64,000 nucleotides of DNA, taken from an uncultured Collinsella sp. (GTDB lineage Bacteria; Actinomycetota; Coriobacteriia; Coriobacteriales; Coriobacteriaceae). The position numbers and the translations under genes were made by a program. Positions within the stretch are counted from its first letter, which is position 1. The number at the start of each line of letters is the position of its first letter. Below the pieces are notes generated by a model. That model saw nothing but the letters and a program-made list of their open reading frames with translations. It did not search any database and was not told where the DNA came from. Below are positions 17,698 through 25,542 of this stretch, piece after piece. The stretch covers positions 44,162-108,161 of the forward strand of contig CATYVQ010000009.1 of the NCBI GenBank assembly GCA_958413895.1, in the 5' to 3' direction.

Positions 17698-19077
17698 GTG
17701 CGTGCGTTTGCTCGACAAATGATAGAGCGTATGAAGGCGGTGGCGGCAGTAGGTGCCGTTGCCGCCTTTTGGCTTGCCGTGTGGGTCTTCGTGGCGGCGC
17801 TGGTGGCACAGCCGCTGATTTTGCCGGGTCCGGGTGCTGTTGTGGTGGCGTTGCTGCGGCTGGTATGCGATGCCGGCACGTGGGCGATTCTGGCGGGCTC
17901 GGGTGCGCGGATTCTAGGCGGTTTGGCGCTTGCCGCGGTGTGCGGTGGTTTGCTGGCCGGAATTTCGTCGCGCTCGCGGGCGTTTGCCCGCTTGGTGGCT
18001 CCGGCGCTTTCGTTTGTTAAGGCGACGCCGGTTGCCTGCGTGGTGGTCCTGCTGCTCATTTGGCTGGGGTCGGCGCGCGTAAGCATTGCGGCGGTCTTTT
18101 TGATGGCGCTGCCGGGAGTGTATTTTTCGCTGGTCGAGGGCTTGACGCAAGCGGATAAACCGTTGGAGCAGATGTTTCGTCTGCATGGCGTGCGGGGTTG
18201 GCGACTGTTTTGTGCCCACATCTGGCGCGAAGTCCTGCCGTTTGTGCTTTCGTGCGCCCGCGCCGTGATTGGCATGAGCTGGAAGGCCGGCGTGGCGGCG
18301 GAGCTGATCGGCATGGCGGTGGGCACCGTGGGTGAGCGCATCTATCAGGCAAAGCTTTTGATTGAGACGGCTGATTTGCTGGCCTGGACCGTGCTGGTTG
18401 TTATGGCTTCGTGGGCATGCGAGCGCGTGCTGGTGTGGCTGCTGCGGGCTTCGGGGCCTGCGGCGTGGCGTGCGGCGGTGCTGTCGCATGGACGCGGCTT
18501 GCGCGGGCGTTCGGGCGACTCTGCTGGCGCCGGCGCTGCGGCGGAGCTTGCGCTTGCCGTGGGCGGTCGTGCGCCCTGGGCGCCGGCGCTCGACGGGCTG
18601 GTGCTTCGTGTGCCCACCGGTGGGCGCGCCTGCGTGATGGGCACCTCGGGCGTGGGCAAGTCGACGCTGCTTGCGCTGGCGGCGGGGGAGTGCGCGCCGT
18701 GCTCCATGGTGTTTCAGGATGTGCGCCTGGTAGAGGGCGCCTCGGCTTTGGATAACGTGCTGGTGTGCGCCGACGCGCGCGTGGACGCCTCGAGTGCCGC
18801 GGCCCTGTTGCGCCTGCTGGTGCCGGGGGTCGATGTGCATGCTCGTGTGGCCGAGCTCTCGGGCGGGCAGCGCCGTCGCGTCGAGATTGCCCGAGCCCTG
18901 CTGTGCCCAGGCGACGCGGTGATTCTGGACGAGCCCTTTACCGGTCTAGATACCGCTGCGCGCGACGCATGCGCCGAGGTCGTGCTCGACTTGCTCGACG
19001 GCCGCATGCTGTTGCTTGCCACGCACGATGCCGCTGACGCTCGGGCCCTCAATATCTCGGACATCATCACGCTCTAA
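17698..19077 (+). CDS. ABC transporter permease fused to its ATPase (SsuC-SsuB/ThiX-ThiZ type)
   Basis: A 459-residue protein that joins two normally separate subunits. Residues about 1-250 are a BPD-type permease with around six hydrophobic helices and the EAA loop region (HGVRGWRLFCAHIWREVLP). Residues about 275-459 are an ABC ATPase: Walker A GTSGVGKST (near 316), Q-loop MVFQDVRL, signature LSGGQRRRVEIARALL, Walker B AVILDEPF and the H-loop histidine in LLATHDAADA. The ATPase is short and compact. It starts with GTG, with GGAG just upstream, 3 bp after the binding protein. A homodimer would supply both permeases and both ATPases. Its position in the hydrogenase operon suggests it imports something needed there, but this is inference. 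Confidence 0.88.
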   Translation: MRAFARQMIERMKAVAAVGAVAAFWLAVWVFVAALVAQPLILPGPGAVVVALLRLVCDAGTWAILAGSGARILGGLALAAVCGGLLAGISSRSRAFARLVAPALSFVKATPVACVVVLLLIWLGSARVSIAAVFLMALPGVYFSLVEGLTQADKPLEQMFRLHGVRGWRLFCAHIWREVLPFVLSCARAVIGMSWKAGVAAELIGMAVGTVGERIYQAKLLIETADLLAWTVLVVMASWACERVLVWLLRASGPAAWRAAVLSHGRGLRGRSGDSAGAGAAAELALAVGGRAPWAPALDGLVLRVPTGGRACVMGTSGVGKSTLLALAAGECAPCSMVFQDVRLVEGASALDNVLVCADARVDASSAAALLRLLVPGVDVHARVAELSGGQRRRVEIARALLCPGDAVILDEPFTGLDTAARDACAEVVLDLLDGRMLLLATHDAADARALNISDIITL

Positions 19078-19097
19078 ATACTTACTCAGCAACAAAA

Positions 19098-19131
19098 TGA
19101 TCCGTTTTTTCTCCGTCCCCATAGGGTCGGA
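19098..19131 (+). repeat. GGGACGG-core palindromic repeat, copy left of the antitoxin gene
   Basis: TGATCCGTTTTTTCTCCGTC then CCCATAGGGTCGGA. It matches the copy at 19496-19527 in direct orientation and the pair at 30826-30910. The unit ends are TGATCC and GGATCA-like, around the core CTCCGTCCCC. Confidence 0.7.
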
Positions 19132-19134
19132 TAT

Positions 19135-19170
19135 GGTATTCTATCTGCGGGGGTAATACTTAGGAATACC
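19135..19170 (+). promoter_or_regulatory. Inverted repeat upstream of the RelB-like gene, possible operator
   Basis: GGTATTC (19135-19141) is inverted to GAATACC (19164-19170), and a further GTCATACC follows. Ribbon-helix-helix antitoxins usually bind short inverted repeats in their own promoter, so autoregulation is possible. Confidence 0.35.
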
Positions 19171-19294
19171 AAGTCATACCACCGCCGTAAAAACAAACTC
19201 CAGATGCGGGCCAATCGGGTTGCCTTCACAGCCCGTCGCCCAGCCGCGTGGCCCGCATCTATCCGCACCACCGTCGTTTCAAAAAGGAAGCGCC

Positions 19295-19495
19295 ATGGCA
19301 GAACACATGACCCCGGTTGTCGCGAAGGTCTTGCCCGAGGAAAAGGCGGCCTTCGCGGCGGCAACCCAGCTCGTGGGCACCACGCCGTCCAACGCCATCC
19401 GCATGTTCATCGCCGCCTTCAATCGCTGCGGCACCTTTCCGTTCGACATTTCGCCCAGCGGGGCCTTTGGCACTGCGCCCGATTCTCATCAATAA
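19295..19495 (+). CDS. Orphan RelB/DinJ-family antitoxin-like protein
   Basis: A 66-residue ribbon-helix-helix protein. The pattern VVAKVLPEEKAAFAAATQLV, then GTTPSNAIRMFIAAFNRCG, then FPFDIS matches RelB/DinJ antitoxins: a short N-terminal strand for DNA contact, two helices with TPSNAI, and the closing G-x-FPF. The C-terminal toxin-binding tail is short. The ATG follows AAAAAGGAAG at the right distance. No RelE/YafQ-type toxin gene lies on either side: upstream is the ABC transporter, downstream a CPBP protease. Direct copies of a 32-bp repeat flank the gene at 19098 and 19496, the second starting at the stop codon. It may be a solitary transcription regulator. Confidence 0.78.
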   Translation: MAEHMTPVVAKVLPEEKAAFAAATQLVGTTPSNAIRMFIAAFNRCGTFPFDISPSGAFGTAPDSHQ

Positions 19496-19527
19496 GTGAT
19501 CCGTTTTCCTCCGTCCCCATGGGATCA
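19496..19527 (+). repeat. GGGACGG-core palindromic repeat, copy right of the antitoxin gene
   Basis: GTGATCCGTTTTCCTCCGTC then CCCATGGGATCA. It begins on the base after the antitoxin stop codon and is in direct orientation relative to the copy at 19098. Confidence 0.75.
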
Positions 19528-19578
19528 GCTCTCTGCCGAGTTGTGGTAGAACTAGGGAACGGTTTTGAGGAGGTTGGC

Positions 19579-20490
19579 ATGCTCAATGCGATAGCGTGGG
19601 CGCTTGCCTGTTTTGGCGTTGTCGCTGCCGATATAGCCCTGAGCGTGGTTCTGTTTTCTGTTCTCGATGCCGTGTCGGCGCTGACGGGCTATCCGATCGA
19701 CAATCTCGATATCCAATGGTTCCAGGCTGCCGCTCAGACGGCGTCGTTTTTGATGGCGCTGCTGTGGTGGCGTTATCTGTGGCCGCGCTCGTTTATGGCG
19801 CGCCGGCAAGGCGAGCACCCGCTCGGTGGGGGAGCAGGCGCGGCATGGAAGCGCATCGTCTGCGTTGTCGTGATCGGCCTGTCCATGCAGGTGGTCATTA
19901 GCTATCTATGCGACGGCGTGCTGTCGCTGCTGCCCGAGGTCGCGGCAGACTATAGCGAGCTCGTCGAGGAAACAGGCATGGGCGACACGAGCTATCTGGC
20001 CGTTCTGACCACGGTGATTGGCGCGCCATTTTGCGAAGAGCTCCTGGTGCGCGGCATCATCTTTGAGTTCTCACTGCGTGCGTTTAATCCACAGTGCCAT
20101 CCGCTCTGGAAACGTCGGCGCCGCGTGAACGCGCAAGACGGCGCCATAGTGCCCTGGGCGGCCCCGAGTGCCTGGGGCGTCGCCGCGGCAATCGTACTGC
20201 AGGCGGCGGTCTTCGGCTTTATGCACATGAACTGGGTGCAGGGCTGCTATGCGGGTGTTGCCGGCCTCATCTTTGGCTGGGTGCTCGTGACCACCGGAAA
20301 GCTCCGTTACACGATCCTGCTGCACTTTGCCTTTAATGCCGGGTCGTATCTCATGACGTTGCTCTGGTTTGTGAACACGCCGTTCGACGTGGCAATTACG
20401 GTCGCTATCGCCGGCGTCATCCTTGTTGAGGCAATGCGCTTGCTACGCCACGCGTGTGGGATGGACGCAGCGAGCGCACCGCTGCCCTAG
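19579..20490 (+). CDS. CPBP-family intramembrane glutamic protease (Abi/Rce1-like)
   Basis: A 303-residue membrane protein with about eight hydrophobic segments. The three CPBP active-site motifs are present: EELLVRG (Glu-Glu...Arg), FGFMHMNW (Phe-x3-His) and HFAFNAGS (His-x3-Asn). Such proteases cleave within membranes or process prenylated and bacteriocin-related peptides; the substrate here is unknown. GAGGAGGTTGGC precedes the ATG. The stop codon overlaps that of the convergent YgiQ gene in the shared tetramer CTAG. Confidence 0.9.
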   Translation: MLNAIAWALACFGVVAADIALSVVLFSVLDAVSALTGYPIDNLDIQWFQAAAQTASFLMALLWWRYLWPRSFMARRQGEHPLGGGAGAAWKRIVCVVVIGLSMQVVISYLCDGVLSLLPEVAADYSELVEETGMGDTSYLAVLTTVIGAPFCEELLVRGIIFEFSLRAFNPQCHPLWKRRRRVNAQDGAIVPWAAPSAWGVAAAIVLQAAVFGFMHMNWVQGCYAGVAGLIFGWVLVTTGKLRYTILLHFAFNAGSYLMTLLWFVNTPFDVAITVAIAGVILVEAMRLLRHACGMDAASAPLP

Positions 20491-22622
20491 TTGCGACGCC
20501 CGCCTCCGTTGGCGCCCTGTCGTCCCTGGGCCGCGCGGTTGCGGCCTGCGGTGTTCTGCGCACGCGACATGCCGCCGTGGCCCTTGCTGCCCTTGGGCCC
20601 CTTGCCGGCGGCGCCACCGTGGGCCTTGCTGCCCTTCTTGCCGGTCCCATGTCCGCCGCCAGCAGACGTCTCGCCCGGGCGCGGCGGTACGGGACGGATC
20701 AGGCAATGCTTGGTGTAGCCGATTAGATCTCGGCGGCCGGCCTTTTCCAGCGCCTCACGCACAAGCTTGTAGTTCTCGGGCTTGCGGTATTGGATGAGCG
20801 CACGCTGCATGGCCTTTTCGTGCGGGTCGCGTGCCACGTAGATCGGCTGCATAGTGCGCGGATCCACGCCGGTGTAGTACATGCAGGTCGACATGGTGGA
20901 CGGCGTGGGGTAGAAGTCCTGCACCTGCTCGGGCATGTAGCCCATGTCGCGCACGGCCTCGGCAAGGTCCACGGCTTCCTTCATGGTCGAGCCGGGGTGG
21001 CTCGAGATCAGATACGGCACAACGTACTGCTTGAGTCCGTATTCGCGGTTCAAGCGCTCAAATTTGCGGCAGAACGCATCGTAGACGGCGCGGCTCGGCT
21101 TGCCCATCACGGAGAGCACCGCGTCGCTCACATGCTCGGGCGCCACGCGCAGCTGGCCCGAGACATGGTGCTCCAGCAGCTCGCGCAAAAACTCGTCCGA
21201 GGCATCGGCCATAGTGTAGTCAAAACGGATGCCGCTGCGGACGAAGACCTTCTTGACGCCCGGCAGCTGGCGCAGGTCGCGCAGCAGCTGCGTGTAGCCG
21301 CTCTCGTCGACCACCATGTTCTTGCACACGCTCGGCCATAGGCAGCGCTTGTTCTTGCACACGCCGTGTTTGAGCTGCTTGTCGCAGGCCGGGCGGCTAA
21401 AGTTGGCCGTCGGTCCGCCCACGTCGTTGATGTAGCCCTTAAACTCGGGGTCGTGTGTGAGCAGCTCGGCCTCGCGCATGATCGAGTCGTGGCTGCGCAT
21501 CTGCAGCACGCGGCCCTGGTGGAAGGTCAGCGCGCAAAACGAGCACTCACCAAAGCACCCGCGGTTGGAGCTGATTGAAAACTTGATCTCGGCAAAGGCT
21601 GGCACGCCGCCCGCTGCGTCGTAATCGGGATGCCAATCGCGTGCGTAGGGGAGTTCGGCCACCTCGTCCATCTCGTCGGTGGTGAGCGTGGCCGACGGTG
21701 GGTTCTGCACCACATAGACGCTGTTGGGGTAGGGCTCTACCAGACGATGCCCGGTGATGGGGTCCATGTTCTGCTGCTGCACGTTAAAGCTGCGCGCGTA
21801 GTTGAGCTTGTCGGCGGTAAGGTCGTCCCAGCTGGGCAGCAGGTCGTAGTCGTAGATCTCGTCGAGCGAACCCGTGCGGTAAACGGTGCCGTTGATATAG
21901 GTGATCTGATCGACGGGCAGCCCCGCGTCGAGCGCGTCGGCGATCTCGACGATTGCGTGCTCGCCCATGCCGTAGATGAGGATGTCGGCGCCCGAGTCGA
22001 GCAGCACCGAGCGCTTGAGCTTGTCCTGCCAGTAGTCGTAGTGGGCCAGGCGGCGCAGGCTTGCCTCGATGCCGCCGATAATGATGGGAGCGTCCTTAAA
22101 CGTCTGACGGATGAGATTGCCGTAGACCGTGACGGCACGGTTGGGGCGGTGACCTTCCTCGCCGCCGGGGGTATAGGCGTCGGTGTGGCGGCGGTGCTTG
22201 GTTACCGAATAGTGGTTGACCATGGAGTCCATGTTGCCGGCACTGACCAAAAAGCCCAGGCGCGGCTCACCGAGCACGCTGATGCTGGCGGGATCGGTCC
22301 AGTCGGGTTGGCAGATGATGCCCACTTTGTAGCCGTGCGCGTCGAGTACGCGGCTGATGATGGCCATACCAAAGCTGGGGTGGTCCACGTAGGCGTCGCC
22401 GCAGATGTAGACGAAGTCACACTGGTCCCAACCGCGCGCGTCCATATCGGCGCGGCTGACGGGAAGGAACTTATCGCGGCCCGGGCGCCAGGGACGGGCG
22501 GGCGCTGCCGGGGTATGAGCGGCGTGGCCGCCCTGGGCCTTGCCGCCGCGCTTTTGCTGCTGGCCCTGTTTGCCCTGCTGACTGCGCTGGTTATTCTGAG
22601 CGTGCTGAGGCTTTTTTGCCAC
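20487..22622 (-). CDS. YgiQ-family radical SAM protein
   Basis: A 711-residue protein. The radical SAM 4Fe-4S motif is in RGCFGECSFCALT, near the centre as expected for the YgiQ group. The N-terminal part carries the family signatures DFVYICGDAYVDHPSFG and IIIGGIEASLRR; downstream are a cysteine-rich CKNKRCLWPSVC and VAPEHVSDAVL. The C-terminal 75 residues are Gly/Lys/Arg-rich and low complexity. The N-terminus is also Gln/Lys-rich. A GTG at 22622 preceded by GGGAGGGATC is the chosen start; longer frames lack a ribosome site. The reaction is not established for this family. Its stop codon overlaps that of the CPBP gene. Confidence 0.9.
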   Translation of the reverse strand: MAKKPQHAQNNQRSQQGKQGQQQKRGGKAQGGHAAHTPAAPARPWRPGRDKFLPVSRADMDARGWDQCDFVYICGDAYVDHPSFGMAIISRVLDAHGYKVGIICQPDWTDPASISVLGEPRLGFLVSAGNMDSMVNHYSVTKHRRHTDAYTPGGEEGHRPNRAVTVYGNLIRQTFKDAPIIIGGIEASLRRLAHYDYWQDKLKRSVLLDSGADILIYGMGEHAIVEIADALDAGLPVDQITYINGTVYRTGSLDEIYDYDLLPSWDDLTADKLNYARSFNVQQQNMDPITGHRLVEPYPNSVYVVQNPPSATLTTDEMDEVAELPYARDWHPDYDAAGGVPAFAEIKFSISSNRGCFGECSFCALTFHQGRVLQMRSHDSIMREAELLTHDPEFKGYINDVGGPTANFSRPACDKQLKHGVCKNKRCLWPSVCKNMVVDESGYTQLLRDLRQLPGVKKVFVRSGIRFDYTMADASDEFLRELLEHHVSGQLRVAPEHVSDAVLSVMGKPSRAVYDAFCRKFERLNREYGLKQYVVPYLISSHPGSTMKEAVDLAEAVRDMGYMPEQVQDFYPTPSTMSTCMYYTGVDPRTMQPIYVARDPHEKAMQRALIQYRKPENYKLVREALEKAGRRDLIGYTKHCLIRPVPPRPGETSAGGGHGTGKKGSKAHGGAAGKGPKGSKGHGGMSRAQNTAGRNRAAQGRQGANGGGRRN

Positions 22623-22659
22623 GATCCCTCCCGGTGTTTGTATGCTGCACGTAATTGTA

Positions 22660-22693
22660 ACCAGTCTTTTTGGGACGGGGCTAAAAAGACTGG
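22660..22693 (+). repeat. GGGACGG-core palindromic repeat in a divergent promoter region
   Basis: CCAGTCTTTTT (22660-22670) and AAAAAGACTGG (22683-22693) are perfect 11-bp inverted arms around the core GGGACGGGGCT. The same core, with other arms, occurs at 41725, 41815 and 29653. Confidence 0.7.
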
Positions 22694-22890
22694 TGGAGTA
22701 CACGAGCTGGTGGATCGGCGCGTCAGTGCGGGTGTCGGCGCCGCGCCCGCTGTTTGTTTCCAGACTGTGTATCTGCGCGTTGGAGAACCCGTCTCGCGCG
22801 CACGCCATGTTGTCAATGGGTTACAGTATGAACGGCGGCTATGTTTCCGCCAACGCACGAGAGAGTCGTCAACAGGGAGGATGCACGGCG

Positions 22891-23607
22891 ATGCAGCGTG
22901 CCAAACAGATATCGGAGTCTATTGAGCTGGGCATCATCTTGGCGCTCGCCGGTGGCTTTATGGACGTTTATTCGTACATTGGGCGCGACCATGTTTTCGC
23001 TAACGCGCAGACGGGCAACATCTTGCTGGTGGGCGTGAGCATCTCGGAGGGCAATTGGGCACTTGCGGGGCGCTACTTCTTCCCTGTGGTGTCGTTTGCC
23101 GTGGGCATTATGCTTGCCGACCTGGTACACGAACGGTTTGGCAGCGTGATTCACTGGCGCCAAGTGACGGTGTTCTTTGAAGCCGTCATCTTGTTGGGCG
23201 TGAGCTTTATCCCGGGCGGCAATTTCAACCTGTTCGCCAACTGCCTCACCTCGTTTGCCTGCGGCATGCAGGTCGAGAGCTTCCGCAAGATCCACGGTCA
23301 CGGCATCGCTACGACCATGTGCATCGGCAACTTGCGCAACGCGCTGCAAAACGTGGACGATTACATCATCACCCACAGGCGCGGCTTTTTGGAAAACGGC
23401 CTGCTGTACTTTGGCGTGATCTTTACCTTTGTGTTTGGCGCCGTGTTGGGCAACTGGTGTATTGAGCGCATGGGCCTGCACGCCATCGTCGTGGCGAGCT
23501 TGCTGCTGTTTGTCGCGTTTGCCATCATGTTCATCGACCGCGAGCGCGACTTGCGCTTACGCTGGAAGGTTGCGGCCGAGGCTTGGAAAGAGGGCTGTCG
23601 AAAGTAA
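22891..23607 (+). CDS. DUF1275 (YoaK-like) membrane protein
   Basis: A 238-residue integral membrane protein with about six hydrophobic segments. The family marks are visible: ALAGGFMDVYSYIG near the start, FANAQTGNILLVG in the first loop, and CGMQVESFRKIHGHGIATTM with TGNL-like ICIGNLRNAL. The ATG at 22891 is chosen for GGGAGGATGCACGGCG upstream; longer in-frame starts extend into the divergent promoter region. The function of DUF1275 proteins is not established; a transport role has been proposed. The gene is followed by its own terminator. Confidence 0.9.
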   Translation: MQRAKQISESIELGIILALAGGFMDVYSYIGRDHVFANAQTGNILLVGVSISEGNWALAGRYFFPVVSFAVGIMLADLVHERFGSVIHWRQVTVFFEAVILLGVSFIPGGNFNLFANCLTSFACGMQVESFRKIHGHGIATTMCIGNLRNALQNVDDYIITHRRGFLENGLLYFGVIFTFVFGAVLGNWCIERMGLHAIVVASLLLFVAFAIMFIDRERDLRLRWKVAAEAWKEGCRK

Positions 23608-23612
23608 CCGAA

Positions 23613-23651
23613 TGCGGCAAAGGGGCTGTCCCTTTGCCGCAATATTTTTCA
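23613..23651 (+). terminator. Rho-independent terminator of the DUF1275 gene
   Basis: GCGGCAAAGGG (23614-23624) pairs with CCCTTTGCCGC (23630-23640), followed by AATATTTTTC. Confidence 0.88.
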
Positions 23652-23658
23652 TCATCTG

Positions 23659-23714
23659 TTGAAACGCTTTAACATATTTGACGTTCTCACGTGTTTTTCG
23701 TTTCAAAAGCGTTA
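23659..23714 (+). promoter_or_regulatory. Candidate operator/promoter region of fucO
   Basis: TTGAAACG (23659-23666) is inverted to CGTTTCAA (23699-23706). The AAACGCTT at 23662 fits the AAnCGnTT pattern of LacI-family operators, with a near match on the other strand at about 23704-23713. A TTGACG (23678-23683) between them could be a -35 box, but no good -10 lies 17 bp downstream. Confidence 0.3.
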
Positions 23715-23772
23715 GGATGGGACTCATAGCGTGGGGCGTAATGGGTGCCCCGCACACGATGGGAGGCTATCA

Positions 23773-24939
23773 ATGGCTAATCGTTTCGTTCTCAATACCA
23801 TCTCTTATCATGGTTCCGGCGCCATCAAGGAGATCCCCGGCGAGCTCCAGCGTCGCGGCTACAAGAAGATTTTCGTCTGCTCCGATCCCGATCTGGTCAA
23901 GTTTGGCGTTACCGCTAAGGTGACCGACGAGCTCGACGCTGCCGGCATCGCTTGGAGCCTCTACTCCGAGATCAAGCCCAACCCCACTATCCAGAACGTC
24001 AAGGACGGCGTCGAGGCCTTCAAGGCCGCCGAGGCTGACGCTATCGTGACCATCGGTGGCGGCTCCTCCATGGACACTGCCAAGGCCATCGGCATCATCA
24101 TCAACAACCCCGAGTTCGCCGATGTCCGCAGCCTCGAGGGCGTTGCTCCCACTAAGAACCACGCCGTGTTCACCATCGCTGTGCCGACGACCGCCGGTAC
24201 CGCTGCCGAGGTGACCATCAACTACGTCATCACCGACCCCGAGAAGGTCCGCAAGTTCGTGTGCGTCGACACCAACGACGCCCCCGAGGTCGCCGTCGTC
24301 GATCCTGACATGATGGCTTCCATGCCCGCCGGCCTGACCGCTTCCACTGGCATGGACGCTCTGACCCACGCCATCGAGGGCTACACCACCAAGGGTGCCT
24401 GGGAGCTCTCCGACATGTTCCACTTTGAGGCTATTAAGCTGATCAGCGAGAACCTGCGTGACTCCGTCGCCGAGGCCAAGTCCGGTCAGCCCGGCTCCGG
24501 CCGCGAGGGCATGGCCCTTGGCCAGTATGTCGCCGGCATGGGCTTCTCCAACGTTGGCCTGGGCATCGACCACGCCATGGCTCACACCCTGTCCGCTCAC
24601 TACGACACCCCGCACGGCGTCGCTTGCGCCATGCTGCTGCCGATTGCCATGGAGTTCAACAAGCCGGTTTGCGCTGAGCGCCTGGCCAAGGTTGCCGTTG
24701 CCATGGGTGTTGACACCACGGGCATGAGCACCGACGAGGCTGCCGACGCCGCTATCGCCGCCGTCAAGCAGCTTTCCGCCGACGTGAACATCCCGCACGT
24801 CTGCGAGGCCATGAAGGCTGACGAGATCGAGGTCCTGGCCAAGGACGCCATGGCCGACGCCTGCTTCCCGGGTAACCCGCGCGAGGCAACGCTCGACGAC
24901 GTCATCGAGCTCTTCAAGAAGATCTGCCCGGCTGCCTAA
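23773..24939 (+). CDS. fucO: Iron-dependent lactaldehyde reductase / propanediol oxidoreductase
   Basis: A 388-residue group III alcohol dehydrogenase, close in length and N-terminal sequence (MANRFVLN) to FucO. The NAD-binding GGGSSMDTAKAIGI is present. The iron ligands fit DALTHAIEGY (Asp, His), GIDHAMAHTL (His) and HYDTPHGVACA (His). GGGAGGCTATCA precedes the ATG at 23773; an in-frame start 42 bases earlier does not. FucO reduces L-lactaldehyde from fucose or rhamnose breakdown to 1,2-propanediol with NADH. No fucose or rhamnose genes are adjacent, so the natural aldehyde may differ. A strong terminator follows. Confidence 0.88.
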   Translation: MANRFVLNTISYHGSGAIKEIPGELQRRGYKKIFVCSDPDLVKFGVTAKVTDELDAAGIAWSLYSEIKPNPTIQNVKDGVEAFKAAEADAIVTIGGGSSMDTAKAIGIIINNPEFADVRSLEGVAPTKNHAVFTIAVPTTAGTAAEVTINYVITDPEKVRKFVCVDTNDAPEVAVVDPDMMASMPAGLTASTGMDALTHAIEGYTTKGAWELSDMFHFEAIKLISENLRDSVAEAKSGQPGSGREGMALGQYVAGMGFSNVGLGIDHAMAHTLSAHYDTPHGVACAMLLPIAMEFNKPVCAERLAKVAVAMGVDTTGMSTDEAADAAIAAVKQLSADVNIPHVCEAMKADEIEVLAKDAMADACFPGNPREATLDDVIELFKKICPAA

Positions 24940-24992
24940 CCCAGTTTGGTGGTCCTTCGCCCGTAGGCGTATGGTCTTTTGACTTGCCGCTG

Positions 24993-25026
24993 GCCCCGCC
25001 GTGCTACGCACGGCGGGGCTTTTTGT
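24993..25026 (+). terminator. Rho-independent terminator of fucO
   Basis: GCCCCGCCGTG (24993-25003) pairs with CACGGCGGGGC (25009-25019), followed by TTTTTG. Confidence 0.92.
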
Positions 25027-25542
25027 GCTGCGTCAATGTCCTGAGACGGGCAAAACCAAGGCGTACTGCCCGCTACGGATAGGTGGTGCACTTTCCAGCG
25101 TGCATTTTTGGGAGTATTCAGCAAGCTCTTAAAAATGCATAACATTGTGAATGGGCCGAGTGGCCCGCAGGCGCCCATCGACAGCCATTGTGGGCGGGCT
25201 ATCGATGAGTGGAGGGGGTTGTTACTGAGTTTCTGCTTTGCGACAACCTGCAACACTGTTGTAACCGCTTCATTTTGTCGTTCGTGATGGGGCCGTTGGG
25301 GCCCACGGTGCTGAATACTCCGTTTTTTGCACGGTCCAAGGTGGGGCACCCTGAGACGAAGCAAAAAGATGTCTCATTTCTATGCAAATACCGATAGGAT
25401 TTATGCAAGATTGGGATTGTAAACCGTGCACGTGCACAAAACCGGTGCGGGGACGTCTGGAGGCGGCTCGGCTCCTGGGGCATTGCACGTGCAGAACGGT
25501 TACAATCGGGACTCGGTCTTAGTTTTACTTGGAAGGATGCAT
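25027..25542. other. Gene-free region between fucO and the M42 peptidase
   Basis: About 515 bp without a supported gene. It holds the 235-bp inverted-end element. To its right lie a segment shared with 7016-7095 and two palindromes with TGCACGTGCA-like cores (near 25423 and 25484), 60 bp apart, that could be operators of the peptidase gene. Confidence 0.5.
25099..25333. repeat. 235-bp element with 25-bp inverted ends, copy B
   Basis: The left end CGTGCATTTTTGGGAGTATT (then CAGCA) at 25099-25123 is inverted to the right end TGCTGAATACTCCGTTTTTT (then GCACG) at 25309-25333. The length is identical to copy A at 6781-7015. In copy A both ends carry TGCAG where both ends of copy B carry TGCTG, so the arms match within each copy. 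The interior has no credible ORF. Confidence 0.55.
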
